DNA of 64,000 bases from UBA12191 sp964422295 (GTDB lineage: Bacteria > Planctomycetota > UBA8108 > UBA1146): positions 1 through 64,000 of the forward strand of contig CAYRAM010000015.1 in assembly GCA_964422295.1 (NCBI GenBank). The letters are read 5' to 3'. Made by a program: the position numbers and the translations under genes. The notes under the pieces are model-generated. The model ran no database searches and was not told where the DNA came from. It saw only the letters and a program-made list of their open reading frames with translations. Shown in pieces: positions 42,753 to 51,092 of the stretch; within the stretch, counting starts at the first letter, position 1, and every line of letters starts with the position of its first letter.

Positions 42753-42766
42753 TGTCATGCATGACA
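42753..42766. promoter_or_regulatory. 14-bp perfect palindrome upstream of the beta-helix gene
   Basis: TGTCATGCATGACA is a complete palindrome with no spacer, about 60 bases before the beta-helix gene start. A related half site (GTCATGA) is at 42709-42715. It may be an operator for a different regulator than the metal one. Function is unknown. Confidence 0.35.
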
Positions 42767-42826
42767 AGTTATCCAACAGGGCACCCCAGCGAGGAGAGCC
42801 CAAAGATGATCGAATATGGAGGCCCG

Positions 42827-44449
42827 ATGACGGCATCTCCCCTTATTTCTGGCCTGATGCGATCAGGACTCGTTCTGACATATTTGGTGCTGATCTCAAA
42901 GCCCGTTTTTTCTGTAGAGATACTTGTACCTCAGGATGTTGCAAATATCCCTGCAGCTGTGGAGCTCGCAGCGAACGGGGATGAGATCGTCGTCTCTCCG
43001 GGTGATTGGTCAGGCCCGATCGATTTTTTAGGGAAAAGCATCATCCTTCGATCGAGTGCAGGGCCAGATGTCACCCGGCTGGTGGGAACCGCCCAGGATT
43101 CTGTCGTAAAATTTGTTTCAGGTGAGAGTTCTCTGGCGATCCTCGATGGATTTTCCATTCACTCAGGCGGTGGCGCAGTCACTGCAAACGGTATTTGTGG
43201 CGGTGGAATTCTGATTCTTAATTCAACACCGTTAATTCGCAATTGTGTCGTCGAGGATAACTCAGCGGCATCGGGCGCAGGAATTCATATCGAAGGCCCC
43301 ACTTTTGGAGTTGTGAATCTCGAAAGTGTCACTGTTCGAAACAACTCAGCGGATGATTTCGGTGGAGGGATTGCTCTCGTCAATAACGCAGAACTCTCCA
43401 TGGTAGATTGTGTCGTCGCAGATAATTATGCAGTGGTGGTTACCGGTGGAATCCAATGCGAGGCAAGTACTCTCACCGCCATAGGGTGCACAATTTCCGG
43501 GAATACATCGAACCTGGCAGTGGGGGGAGTATGGATCTTCCTCGATTCAGAGGCGCAGTTCGTTGATTCCCTGATAGAAAATAATACCTCGCCCATCTCA
43601 GGGGGAGGAATTGTGATCTCTGACCTGGCTCGTGCGACGTTGGAAGGTTGCCTGTTCAGGGGCAACTCCGGTGGCAGTGCTGGTGGAGGAGTGATGATCG
43701 ATTCCGGATCGGATCAGGAAAATCAGGTGATTCGCGGGTGCGTCTTCCACGACAACTATTCTATGAATGGTGGCGCCCATTTGGCCATCAGTTTCAATCC
43801 GGTGAGTTTGACGATCGAAAAGTGCACCTTTGGCCTCACGGCTGTGGGCAGCGGATCCGCAATCAGCGTCAACAATGGAACTCCAGACGCAGTCTCGATC
43901 GATTCGAGTGTTGTGTTCCCGGGTCCCGTGAGTTCAATCGATGCGATTCCCGGATCCACCTTGGTGCAATACTCCTGTGTCGAAGGTCTTCAAGGCTTAT
44001 CCGTCACAGCCATCGATTCCATCGAGATCGACCCGCTCTTTTCCGATCCTGCGAATGGTGATTACACTCTCGATCCGGCATCCCCCTGCATCAACAATGG
44101 AAATCCACTGTTGCCACTGGATCCCGATGGCACCATCACGGATATGGGGGCACTCGGCCTTGCGCCTGTTCCCGTGCCCAATTTCCGCAGAGGGGATGTG
44201 GATTTTTCCGGAACAGCCAACATTGGAGATGCGATCCAGATACTGGCTTACCTCTTTGGATCAGGAGCCGTCACACCGCTCTGTGACGATGCATTGGATT
44301 GCAATGATGATGGGGCACTCAATTTGGCGGATGCCATCAGCTTACTGGCTACCCTCTTTGTTTCAGGGGATCCATTGCCGATGCCTTATCTCGAGTGCGG
44401 GCCAGATCCGACCGACGATGGTCTCACTTGCAATTCGGATTGCCCCTGA
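42827..44449 (+). CDS. Secreted right-handed beta-helix protein with C-terminal dockerin-like module
   Basis: The 540-residue protein has a signal peptide (LVLTYLVLISKPVFS), then repeated beta-helix turns with stacked Asn/Gly (IRNCVVEDNSAASGAGIHI, VRNNSADDFGGGIALVNN, EGCLFRGNSGGSAGGGVMI). This pattern is that of Pmp-like or parallel beta-helix proteins, which may be carbohydrate-active or adhesive. The end of the helix has the YTLDPASPCINNGNP motif, common in such proteins. The C-terminal 85 residues hold two calcium-loop repeats (RRGDVDFSGTANIGDA, DCNDDGALNLADAI) and a Cys tail ending SDCP. ATG at 42827 has GGAGG four bases upstream; ATG 42806 is also plausible. Confidence 0.78.
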   Translation: MTASPLISGLMRSGLVLTYLVLISKPVFSVEILVPQDVANIPAAVELAANGDEIVVSPGDWSGPIDFLGKSIILRSSAGPDVTRLVGTAQDSVVKFVSGESSLAILDGFSIHSGGGAVTANGICGGGILILNSTPLIRNCVVEDNSAASGAGIHIEGPTFGVVNLESVTVRNNSADDFGGGIALVNNAELSMVDCVVADNYAVVVTGGIQCEASTLTAIGCTISGNTSNLAVGGVWIFLDSEAQFVDSLIENNTSPISGGGIVISDLARATLEGCLFRGNSGGSAGGGVMIDSGSDQENQVIRGCVFHDNYSMNGGAHLAISFNPVSLTIEKCTFGLTAVGSGSAISVNNGTPDAVSIDSSVVFPGPVSSIDAIPGSTLVQYSCVEGLQGLSVTAIDSIEIDPLFSDPANGDYTLDPASPCINNGNPLLPLDPDGTITDMGALGLAPVPVPNFRRGDVDFSGTANIGDAIQILAYLFGSGAVTPLCDDALDCNDDGALNLADAISLLATLFVSGDPLPMPYLECGPDPTDDGLTCNSDCP

Positions 44450-44506
44450 CCGCTTCAAGGTCCGCTCTTGACCCGGGATCGATCTGGACGGAAACTCTGC
44501 CCCTGT

Positions 44507-44523
44507 GAGCCCTTTCCGGGCTC
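44507..44523. terminator. Short hairpin before the reductase gene
   Basis: GAGCCC (44507-44512) and GGGCTC (44518-44523) form a 6-bp stem with a 5-base loop, directly followed by TTGAAGG. It lacks a T run, so it may be a weak or Rho-assisted terminator after the beta-helix gene. It also makes the TTG at 44524 an awkward start. Confidence 0.3.
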
Positions 44524-45459
44524 TTGAAGGGCGGGGGTTTGGCAAAGATTTTGGAACTCAATGCCACCATCGAAGAGCGCGAGGATTTTTCTGACGAATT
44601 GGCCATCTTCAAGGTACGCCTCGATGAATCCCTCCCAGAGGGTGCTTGGTTCGTCCCTGGCCAATACATGGTCATCGGAGTCAATAACACTGAAGATCCG
44701 GACCTCGGTGGTGTTCAAAGGCCGATGTCGATCGCATCCGAACCTGCACAAAGGAACCATGTCGAGTTCTACATTCGACGAGTGGGAAAACCGGAATCCA
44801 AAAACCCTCTGACGCACAGCCTGTTTCGACTTCGTGAAGGGGAGAGGGTGTTTCTGAGACCCAAACCCAAGGGGCACTTCACAATCCCGGGGACTGTCGG
44901 GGATGATGATTCACGTTGGCGGATTCTCGTCAGTGCAGGGACCGGGCTGGCCCCCTTTGTTTCAATCGTCAGAGATGATTTGACGCATGGTCGGGAATTG
45001 ACCCGGACGTGCATCATTCACGGCGCATCACGCCCGGGTGATCTCGGTTACAGAACAGAACTGGAATCCCTCGCTGAAAATCATGGCCTCGTCTATCTGC
45101 CGACGGTCAGCCGACCGGCAGATCATCCTGACTGGGCTGGATTGCAAGGGCGAGCGGAAGATCGCTTTTTGCCAGATGCCATGGAAGTTCTCGAAGATCG
45201 TATGGGATTGTCTCCGGGCACTCTTGGACCTGACCTCGCAGTGGTCTTGGTGTGCGGACTCCAGGGGACAATTGGTGAATCACTGACGCGATTGGCAAAG
45301 CGTGGCTTCGTGCCGGCGGAGAAAAAAATCCGCAAAAAGTTGGAGATTCCAGATTCGCTTCCCGGTTCATTTTTCTTTGAACAGTATGATTCTGATCCGG
45401 TGATCGACCTCGAAAATGAGTCCCTTATTCAGGAATTGAAAACGGACTTGGGCCTCTAA
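44524..45459 (+). CDS. Ferredoxin/flavodoxin--NADP(+) reductase-like flavoprotein
   Basis: The 311-residue cytoplasmic FAD enzyme has the FNR fold. Visible features are the N-terminal beta-barrel GAWFVPGQYMVIGV, the FAD motif RPMSIAS (variant of RxYS), VEFYIRRVG, and the NADP domain start LVSAGTGLAPFVSIVRDD with ACIIHGASRP-like spacing. A Cys-Gly motif (VLVCGLQGTIG) is typical. It would pass electrons between NADPH and ferredoxin or flavodoxin. The C-terminus carries about 40 residues beyond the usual FNR end. Start is uncertain: TTG 44524 abuts a hairpin, and TTG 44539 follows a GC-rich SD-like sequence. Confidence 0.8.
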   Translation: MKGGGLAKILELNATIEEREDFSDELAIFKVRLDESLPEGAWFVPGQYMVIGVNNTEDPDLGGVQRPMSIASEPAQRNHVEFYIRRVGKPESKNPLTHSLFRLREGERVFLRPKPKGHFTIPGTVGDDDSRWRILVSAGTGLAPFVSIVRDDLTHGRELTRTCIIHGASRPGDLGYRTELESLAENHGLVYLPTVSRPADHPDWAGLQGRAEDRFLPDAMEVLEDRMGLSPGTLGPDLAVVLVCGLQGTIGESLTRLAKRGFVPAEKKIRKKLEIPDSLPGSFFFEQYDSDPVIDLENESLIQELKTDLGL

Positions 45460-45517
45460 TTGGCGTGTTAAACTCTGGATATGATGGCTTGGCTTGTGGA
45501 AGATATCTGCGGAAGAA

Positions 45518-48500
45518 ATGAGCCCAATGTCCAACAATTCGTCTGAAAAATTGACTCTCCATCTGCACCATGGAAGTGAATCACGGCAGATTTCCACTGC
45601 CGGTGTCAGTAGCATTACCATCGGTCGCGCTGAAGATTGCACGATATGCCTCGATATTCCAAAGATCAGCAGAGTTCACGCTGAAATCAGAATCGATGGT
45701 TCCGACTTTCGTTTGATCGACAAGAGATCTTCCAATGGCACGTTTCTAAACGGGGACCAGATTGAAACTGCCCGGCTTCGCCCTGGAGATCGTATCGAAA
45801 TTGGCGAAGCGGTGATCGAAGTAAAAGATGCCACTTCAGTGGCAGACAGGCCCAAGTCGGCAAGAAAGAAACCGCCGGGCTCACCGGCACCCAAAGTTCC
45901 TCGAACAAAAAAGCCTGCTGCTGTCGGACGCGGTGAAACCGGCCGTGAGCCTGAAAATGGAAATGCGACGCCGCTGCGACGAAGTTCGCCTTCATTGATC
46001 AACAGGCTGGCAGATTTTTCACTGCTGTTGTTGCTGATCGTTCTCGTAGGCCTGGTGGCAAAGGAGTACTCCCAAGGCCCCAGAAAAGTCGTCAAAGAAG
46101 TGCAACCTGACACGGTTACCGCTCCCATCGATGGAGAAGTCACCGAGATCGCCCGCCCGCTCGACGATGGAGAAGTCTCCCTCAAACTCCTCGAGCAGGA
46201 GATGGCAGCGGGAGAATTGGGGTGGGATGCCATCGAGGGATTGCGTTCGATCGCCCGGAGGCAACCGGGGAGCAGGGCTGCGAAGACCTGTCTGGACCTG
46301 GCCGAGGCGCTCGAAGGCGTCAGAGGGACCACTCTCATCAGCCAACGAGAGTCCCTTGAGGAGTTGTTGACACCGATGGTCTTGAGGCGGGAATTCGGCG
46401 AATCTTCACTGATCGCCCGCTTTCTTGCCAGGGCGGATTCGAGCCGCGAGGCGAACCGTTACTGGACGGAAAGGGCGGACCAGATTGGCAGGATGGCGCG
46501 GGCAGACCTTCGCCAGTTGGATGAGCAGGTGACAGGACTTCTCGATTTGAGGAGACCGGGAGAAGCCCTGCGTCTCGTTGCAGCCTCTCGCCAACGATAC
46601 AGTGGTTTTCAGGAATTTGAGACGATGTTGTCGGACCTGGTCGAAGGGGTCGCCGACCTTAAATTGAAGGAGCCGCCGAGGAGAGTCAATGCGCCGCGAG
46701 AGTGGAGCGAGTTGCTCTCTCGATCTCGCAGATATCTGGAGGAGTGCCGCTACTCCGACCTTGCTCCCGTGCTGTACCGGGCTCTCTCTCTGGAGCTCCC
46801 TACAACAGATCACATCCAGGCCCTCGAATTATTGGTCAAGGCCGGGGCTCTCACCGCAATGTTTGAAGAATTTATTGAAGGAGCCTCCGGAGGAGATGTG
46901 ACTGTGAAAATCTCCGGTTTCCCGATGCGGGTTCTTCGGGCAACCCGGGATGGCGTCGAGTTGGAAAGAGAGATCGCCGGTGGAAAGCAGACTTTGGAGA
47001 AGAGTTGGCTGGAGGTCACTTCGACCGACAAATCGGCCCTCTTCAGATCTGTTCCCCATTCCGTTGAAGGGGTCATGGGTCTGGTTTTTCTCGCTGAAGT
47101 GGCGGGGGACGATGACGGCTTTCACCGATCGTTGGTCAATTTGCACCGGAGAAAAAAAGGGGAAGGCCTGGCTGAAGCGATTCTGATGAAGTCGCGACCG
47201 GGAATCCCGCCGGGGTCAAAATTTGAAGAGTTTGACGGCCGACTGGTTACCAAACTTGAGAAGGAGAATCTGCTCGAGGAACGCCGATTGAAAAAAGAGC
47301 GTGAGCGTGAAGCGATTGCAGAAGCAAAGCGACTGCAAAAATCAAAGAAGATCGAAGTCATCGTCGCATACGCTCAACTATTGCGTGAGCAAGGGTCTTT
47401 CAGTCTGGCGGATCAAATGCTGAGGGAAGTGGTCGCCAAATCCGACGATGCGGAGCAATCTGCAGAAGCGAGAAGACTCCTCGCAGATCCCTACCTGGCA
47501 CTGGTTCCACTCCGTGAAAGCGGGGATCCGAAAAATCGCATCGATCTGTTCATCTTGGGGGATGGCTACCAGGTGGACGACGATCAGCAATCCCAATTTC
47601 TGAATCATGCCAAAACGTGTGAGAGGCTGCTCTTCTCTGTGGATCCCTATCGGGAGTATGAGCAGTACTTCAATTGCTCGGCGGTTCATCTTCAATCGGT
47701 CGACTTTGGAGTCTCCAGGGAACCCGGGGAGATCAATAAGGATACCCCCCTCGGTTGCCTCGTTCGCTATGACGTCTTGACTTCCAATGCAGGAAAGGTG
47801 TTCTCGATCACTGGTCGTCTTGGGGAAGCGGGGAAAGACCGCCAGACGGTCGTCATCGCCAATGACGTTGCGGGTGTTGCCACCGGTGGCGGGGGGGTGA
47901 CCAGCTTGCCGAAGGGCGCGTTGGGCCTCGTCCACCACGAGGTTGGTCACTCCTTTGGCGGTTTGAATGATGAATACGACAATGAACCAGGCCAGGATCC
48001 GGATAAGCAACCTCCTCCACCGAGAGATGCAATCGTTCCCACTCGACCGGGACCTCCCAACCTGATGCATGGCAGTGACAAGGCCGATGTGGCCTCGAAA
48101 GTGATTTGGCAAGAGTGGATCGATGCAGAGGATCGCTGGTGGAACAACAGCACCGTAGGTCTGTTTGAGGGGGGGGACCGCAAACCCTTCCACGTCTGGC
48201 GACCCCAACTGTCGTGCATGATGAGAGATTTGAGTGGGTTCTGTGTCGTATGCATGGAACACATGGTGAAGCAGATCTATCGCAATGTCCGCCCCGTGGA
48301 CAGAGTGGATCCGGAACCTGGAGAATTGGTGCTCGAAAAGGCGGATGAGGATGAAATCATCCTCAAAGTCTGGACGCTGCAACCTCGTACTCATGATCTG
48401 GAGGTGACGTGGAGAGTACTCTCCTATGGTCTCCAGAAGCCTGCGGGAGCGGGGGGGGAGCCCGCCACAGGTCAGACCGCCGTGAAAGACCAGCGACAGG

Positions 48501-48700
48501 GTGAACTCTGGAGGAGATCCCAAAGCGGACTCGATGCCAGCGGCAAGACGGTCCGTGCTGCCCAATTGAGAGCAAAAGATTTAGAGCCGGGTTGGCATCG
48601 CGTGCGTTGTTCCATCAAAGATCCGACCCCGTGGGTGCTGAGGGATGACGAAGGATTATTGAAGCAGGAATTGGAATGGTGGGTGGAAGTTCGACCCTGA
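45518..48700 (+). CDS. FHA domain - transmembrane - M64 zinc metallopeptidase fusion protein
   Basis: This large membrane protein of 1060 residues has an unusual domain order. Residues about 33-105 form an FHA domain with GR (36-37), SRVHAE (51-56) and SSNGTFLNG (71-79), the phosphothreonine-binding pattern. A basic, Pro-rich linker follows, and then one transmembrane helix (about 166-181, SLLLLLIVLVGLVAK). The large outer region has helical repeats and a charged coiled coil (KEREREAIAEAKRL). The M64 (IgA peptidase-like) catalytic domain has DLFILGDGYQ, VHHEVGHSFGGLNDEY with HEVGH at 807-811, and a later SCMMRD with conserved Cys. A C-terminal beta domain closes it. ATG 45518 is chosen; upstream and downstream alternatives exist. 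Confidence 0.85.
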   Translation: MSPMSNNSSEKLTLHLHHGSESRQISTAGVSSITIGRAEDCTICLDIPKISRVHAEIRIDGSDFRLIDKRSSNGTFLNGDQIETARLRPGDRIEIGEAVIEVKDATSVADRPKSARKKPPGSPAPKVPRTKKPAAVGRGETGREPENGNATPLRRSSPSLINRLADFSLLLLLIVLVGLVAKEYSQGPRKVVKEVQPDTVTAPIDGEVTEIARPLDDGEVSLKLLEQEMAAGELGWDAIEGLRSIARRQPGSRAAKTCLDLAEALEGVRGTTLISQRESLEELLTPMVLRREFGESSLIARFLARADSSREANRYWTERADQIGRMARADLRQLDEQVTGLLDLRRPGEALRLVAASRQRYSGFQEFETMLSDLVEGVADLKLKEPPRRVNAPREWSELLSRSRRYLEECRYSDLAPVLYRALSLELPTTDHIQALELLVKAGALTAMFEEFIEGASGGDVTVKISGFPMRVLRATRDGVELEREIAGGKQTLEKSWLEVTSTDKSALFRSVPHSVEGVMGLVFLAEVAGDDDGFHRSLVNLHRRKKGEGLAEAILMKSRPGIPPGSKFEEFDGRLVTKLEKENLLEERRLKKEREREAIAEAKRLQKSKKIEVIVAYAQLLREQGSFSLADQMLREVVAKSDDAEQSAEARRLLADPYLALVPLRESGDPKNRIDLFILGDGYQVDDDQQSQFLNHAKTCERLLFSVDPYREYEQYFNCSAVHLQSVDFGVSREPGEINKDTPLGCLVRYDVLTSNAGKVFSITGRLGEAGKDRQTVVIANDVAGVATGGGGVTSLPKGALGLVHHEVGHSFGGLNDEYDNEPGQDPDKQPPPPRDAIVPTRPGPPNLMHGSDKADVASKVIWQEWIDAEDRWWNNSTVGLFEGGDRKPFHVWRPQLSCMMRDLSGFCVVCMEHMVKQIYRNVRPVDRVDPEPGELVLEKADEDEIILKVWTLQPRTHDLEVTWRVLSYGLQKPAGAGGEPATGQTAVKDQRQGELWRRSQSGLDASGKTVRAAQLRAKDLEPGWHRVRCSIKDPTPWVLRDDEGLLKQELEWWVEVRP

Positions 48701-48778
48701 TGGCACCATGATGCCATCGTGCCGCCCGCGAAGCCCTTCACAGGGGTTCTCACCTCATCTGTGAAAAGAGGTCTGCCT

Positions 48779-49609
48779 GTGTCAGAACTGAAGACCATCG
48801 CTATCACCAGCGGCAAAGGGGGCGTTGGAAAAACCCATCTTTCTGTGGCAGCGAGTATCGAATGGGCCCGCCGTGGACAACGGGTCATCCTTGTCGATAT
48901 CGATCTGAACACCGCCAATGCCCACATCTACCTCTCGGTCAAAGATCCCCGTTGGACTCTCAGAGATGTCTTGGAGAAGAATTGCTCATTGGAACAGGCG
49001 CTTATCGAGATTCCTGAAAGTTTCTGGGGAGGTGGGAAGAGTTCCCCTGGTGGATCCCTCCACCTGCTGGCGGGTTCCATGGACGCCACAGATTTGCTGG
49101 GAATGTCGATTCAGGATCATCGGCGATTGCAGGGACTTCTGAACGGGTACGCAGAGCAGGCAGATATTCTGGTATTCGATACCGGTGCCGGGATCGACCA
49201 TAATTTGTTGCTTTGTTGTGATTACTGCGAAGAGGTGCTGGTCGTCACCAATTCGGAGGCTTCCTCCAGATCGGATGCCCTCAATGTCTTGATCTGTCTC
49301 AGCGTTCTCGACCGGCCGCCGTCACGTTGGCTGATTCCCAATATCGTCGAAGACCAAGTGCAAGGGAGAAGGCTCTTCGATCACTTTCAAAAGGAAACAG
49401 GTGACTCGGAGTTGAAGTGGGCCGGTGCCATTCGGGATGATGCCTCTCTCAAGGAGGCTGCCATCGTTGGGAGATTGGTGTCCATCGAAGAGCCGGGATC
49501 CATCGCTTCGGTGGATATCAGAAGTATTGCAACAGTGGTACTCGATCAGTTTGTGGAAGAGACCGATGGTGACTTTATCAGCAGGATCGATGACATCATC
49601 GGCGGATGA
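48779..49609 (+). CDS. MinD/ParA-family P-loop ATPase, FlhG-like
   Basis: The 276-residue cytoplasmic ATPase has the deviant Walker A motif SGKGGVGKT at residues 11-19, VILVDIDLNTANAHIYL (switch I with Asp) and VFDTGAGIDH (Walker B). These are typical of MinD/FlhG proteins, which bind membranes as ATP dimers and position other complexes. The D-x-N-x-A sequence in switch I resembles FlhG (FleN/MotR). There are no flagellar genes nearby, so polar or membrane-complex placement of another partner is possible. GTG at 48779 has AGAGG seven bases upstream; GTG 48719 is an alternative. It directly follows the FHA-peptidase gene. Confidence 0.8.
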   Translation: MSELKTIAITSGKGGVGKTHLSVAASIEWARRGQRVILVDIDLNTANAHIYLSVKDPRWTLRDVLEKNCSLEQALIEIPESFWGGGKSSPGGSLHLLAGSMDATDLLGMSIQDHRRLQGLLNGYAEQADILVFDTGAGIDHNLLLCCDYCEEVLVVTNSEASSRSDALNVLICLSVLDRPPSRWLIPNIVEDQVQGRRLFDHFQKETGDSELKWAGAIRDDASLKEAAIVGRLVSIEEPGSIASVDIRSIATVVLDQFVEETDGDFISRIDDIIGG

Positions 49610-49660
49610 ACTTGGCATAGTGGCGATGGAATTTTAAAGAACGCCGATTCGAATCAGCCA

Positions 49661-49691
49661 AAAAAATTCCAGTGCGGGATCGCACTGGAAT
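49661..49691 (-). terminator. Intrinsic terminator downstream of rpmH
   Basis: A perfect 11-bp stem (49666-49676 with 49681-49691, loop GGAT) is preceded on the plus strand by a run of A, so the minus-strand transcript ends in U residues. It lies 24 bases after the rpmH stop. Confidence 0.85.
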
Positions 49692-49714
49692 CAAATTCAA
49701 AAACTGTTCGGGTT

Positions 49715-49852
49715 TTATCCCCAAGCCGTGAGACGGCAGGTTCCCTTGCGGCGGCGTGCATTGATCTGTTTGCGGCCGGCTTTGGTCTTCATGCGAGCAC
49801 GGAATCCCTGACGCTTGCGCTTGATTCCGCTCTTTCTGATCCTGACCTTCAT
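49715..49852 (-). CDS. rpmH: 50S ribosomal protein L34
   Basis: The 45-residue highly basic protein matches L34 in its core: KRKRQGFRARMKTKAGRKQI and NARRRKG are family features of the ribosomal exit-tunnel-side protein. The N-terminus is MKVRIRKSGI instead of the usual KRTYQPS-like start, and one Cys is present near the end. ATG at 49852 follows GGAGG four bases upstream; the frame is open to 49912 but that extension lies in the promoter region. It has its own promoter at 49884-49912 and terminator at 49661-49691, and is not next to rnpA or yidC, which usually accompany it. Confidence 0.93.
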   Translation of the reverse strand: MKVRIRKSGIKRKRQGFRARMKTKAGRKQINARRRKGTCRLTAWG

Positions 49853-49883
49853 TATTCCTCCGTGGGTTTTTAACCGAACCGGG

Positions 49884-49912
49884 AGTCTATCGGTGTGGCC
49901 CTCGCGGTGCAA
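49884..49912 (-). promoter_or_regulatory. Promoter of rpmH
   Basis: Read on the minus strand, TTGCAC (49907-49912) and TAGACT (49884-49889) are separated by 17 bases. The start point would be near 49877, giving a short leader of about 25 bases before the L34 ATG. Confidence 0.6.
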
Positions 49913-49946
49913 CGGGTTCCGCAGATTCGGGGGCCATAAAACCGGC

Positions 49947-51092
49947 TTATTTGCCTGATTGAGGTGTTTTTACGTTATTTTCCGGTACCAAGATCTGCAC
50001 CCTCCACCGTGTTTCCAGGCTGTGGCTCAGGGTGAACTCACGCTCGATAGCGGGGCTCTGACGACTGAAAATCATCATTTGTCGGGGTTTGAATCCGGTG
50101 TTTGCGGAAAAGATCTCGAATCCCGATCCCCATCGACCGTGGTGGAGGTAAATCGTGGAGTCTTTCCACGGATGGTGTCCGTGATTACTGGATCCGCTTC
50201 CGCCACCCCCGAAGGAACCCATCGAATCATCGATCCCATCAGTCAGAGGTGGGGGTAACTGGAATGTATAGCTGCCTCCAGGTTGTGCGCTGAATTGGAA
50301 TTGGCCGAGATCGGCTTGAAAGCTCTTTTCCACTGCTGAATCGAAGACCAGTTTCAGCGAGGATGCTCCCGCAGGGAGAGAGAGTTGCAATTGCCGCAAA
50401 TCCTCATCCTTGGATTCTTCCGTGCTCTTTGATTCGGCATTTTTTTGAAATGGAATCCAGTGGTGCCTGCCCAGGTCGCGGATCTTCAGTTTTCGCCATC
50501 GGACCTGCAGCGGTTCAGTTTGACCTGCTCCAACTCCATGAACCTGAAGGCCGATGACTCCCTGCAACCGATTGCCACAGTAGGTTTTTGCGGCAGGAAC
50601 TCCATTGAGCCAGGTTTCGATCAGGGCACCTTTGGCGATGACGCGCACATGGTTCCATTCGTCGATGTCATGTGCTGCGATCGCTTGTGGATTTTTCGAG
50701 AGATCACAGAGCCAACCTCGGTCCCCCTCTTCGAAGATACCGGCAGTCCAGAATCGTTTTCGTTCATCGTCCATATCAATTTCTATCTGGCAGCCCTGCA
50801 TTCGATTCTTGTTCACCTCACTGCGGATCTGAACCCCCGCATTCAATTTGCTGTCGACCTTGAATTCATATTCGAACTCAAAGTCACCGTACTTCCTCTC
50901 GGTGACAAGAAAGGTATTGGGAGAGCCGGGGACGGTGGTTCCGGTGACGACCCCATCTTTGACAGTGTACGTGGCAGTGCCGCAGCAAACCTGCCAGCCG
51001 GACAAGTCTTCAGGGGGAGTGAGATCCTGCCATGGAGAAGTGGGATCTGCACTCGGAGGCAGCGACAGCAGCAAGGTCAGAATGAAATTCAA
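49947..51092 (-). CDS. Exported DUF1080 (3-keto-disaccharide hydrolase-like) protein
   Basis: The 381-residue protein has a short signal peptide (MNFILTLLLSLPPSA) and the DUF1080 lectin-like jelly roll in residues about 20-210: WQVCCGTATYTVKDGVVTGT, KYGDFEFEYEFKVDSKLNAG, RKRFWTAGIFEEGDRGWL, DEWNHVRVIAKGALIETWLN and GVIGLQVH. The family, very abundant in planctomycetes, includes 3-keto-glycoside hydrolases; many members are untested. The C-terminal half (about 210-381) is not recognised and has a Gly/Ser/His-rich loop (GGGGSGSSNHGHH). TTG at 51092 overlaps the stop of the cytochrome gene (TTGA), so it is the last gene of that operon. Confidence 0.8.
   Translation of the reverse strand: MNFILTLLLSLPPSADPTSPWQDLTPPEDLSGWQVCCGTATYTVKDGVVTGTTVPGSPNTFLVTERKYGDFEFEYEFKVDSKLNAGVQIRSEVNKNRMQGCQIEIDMDDERKRFWTAGIFEEGDRGWLCDLSKNPQAIAAHDIDEWNHVRVIAKGALIETWLNGVPAAKTYCGNRLQGVIGLQVHGVGAGQTEPLQVRWRKLKIRDLGRHHWIPFQKNAESKSTEESKDEDLRQLQLSLPAGASSLKLVFDSAVEKSFQADLGQFQFSAQPGGSYTFQLPPPLTDGIDDSMGSFGGGGSGSSNHGHHPWKDSTIYLHHGRWGSGFEIFSANTGFKPRQMMIFSRQSPAIEREFTLSHSLETRWRVQILVPENNVKTPQSGK

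Noticed and set aside
47378..48565. Minus-strand open frame of about 395 codons
   Set aside because: It is opposite the M64 catalytic part of the FHA-peptidase, which has clear motifs.
48779..49609. Flagellar number regulator FlhG
   Set aside because: The sequence is FlhG-like, but no flagellar gene is in the window, so the specific name is not used.
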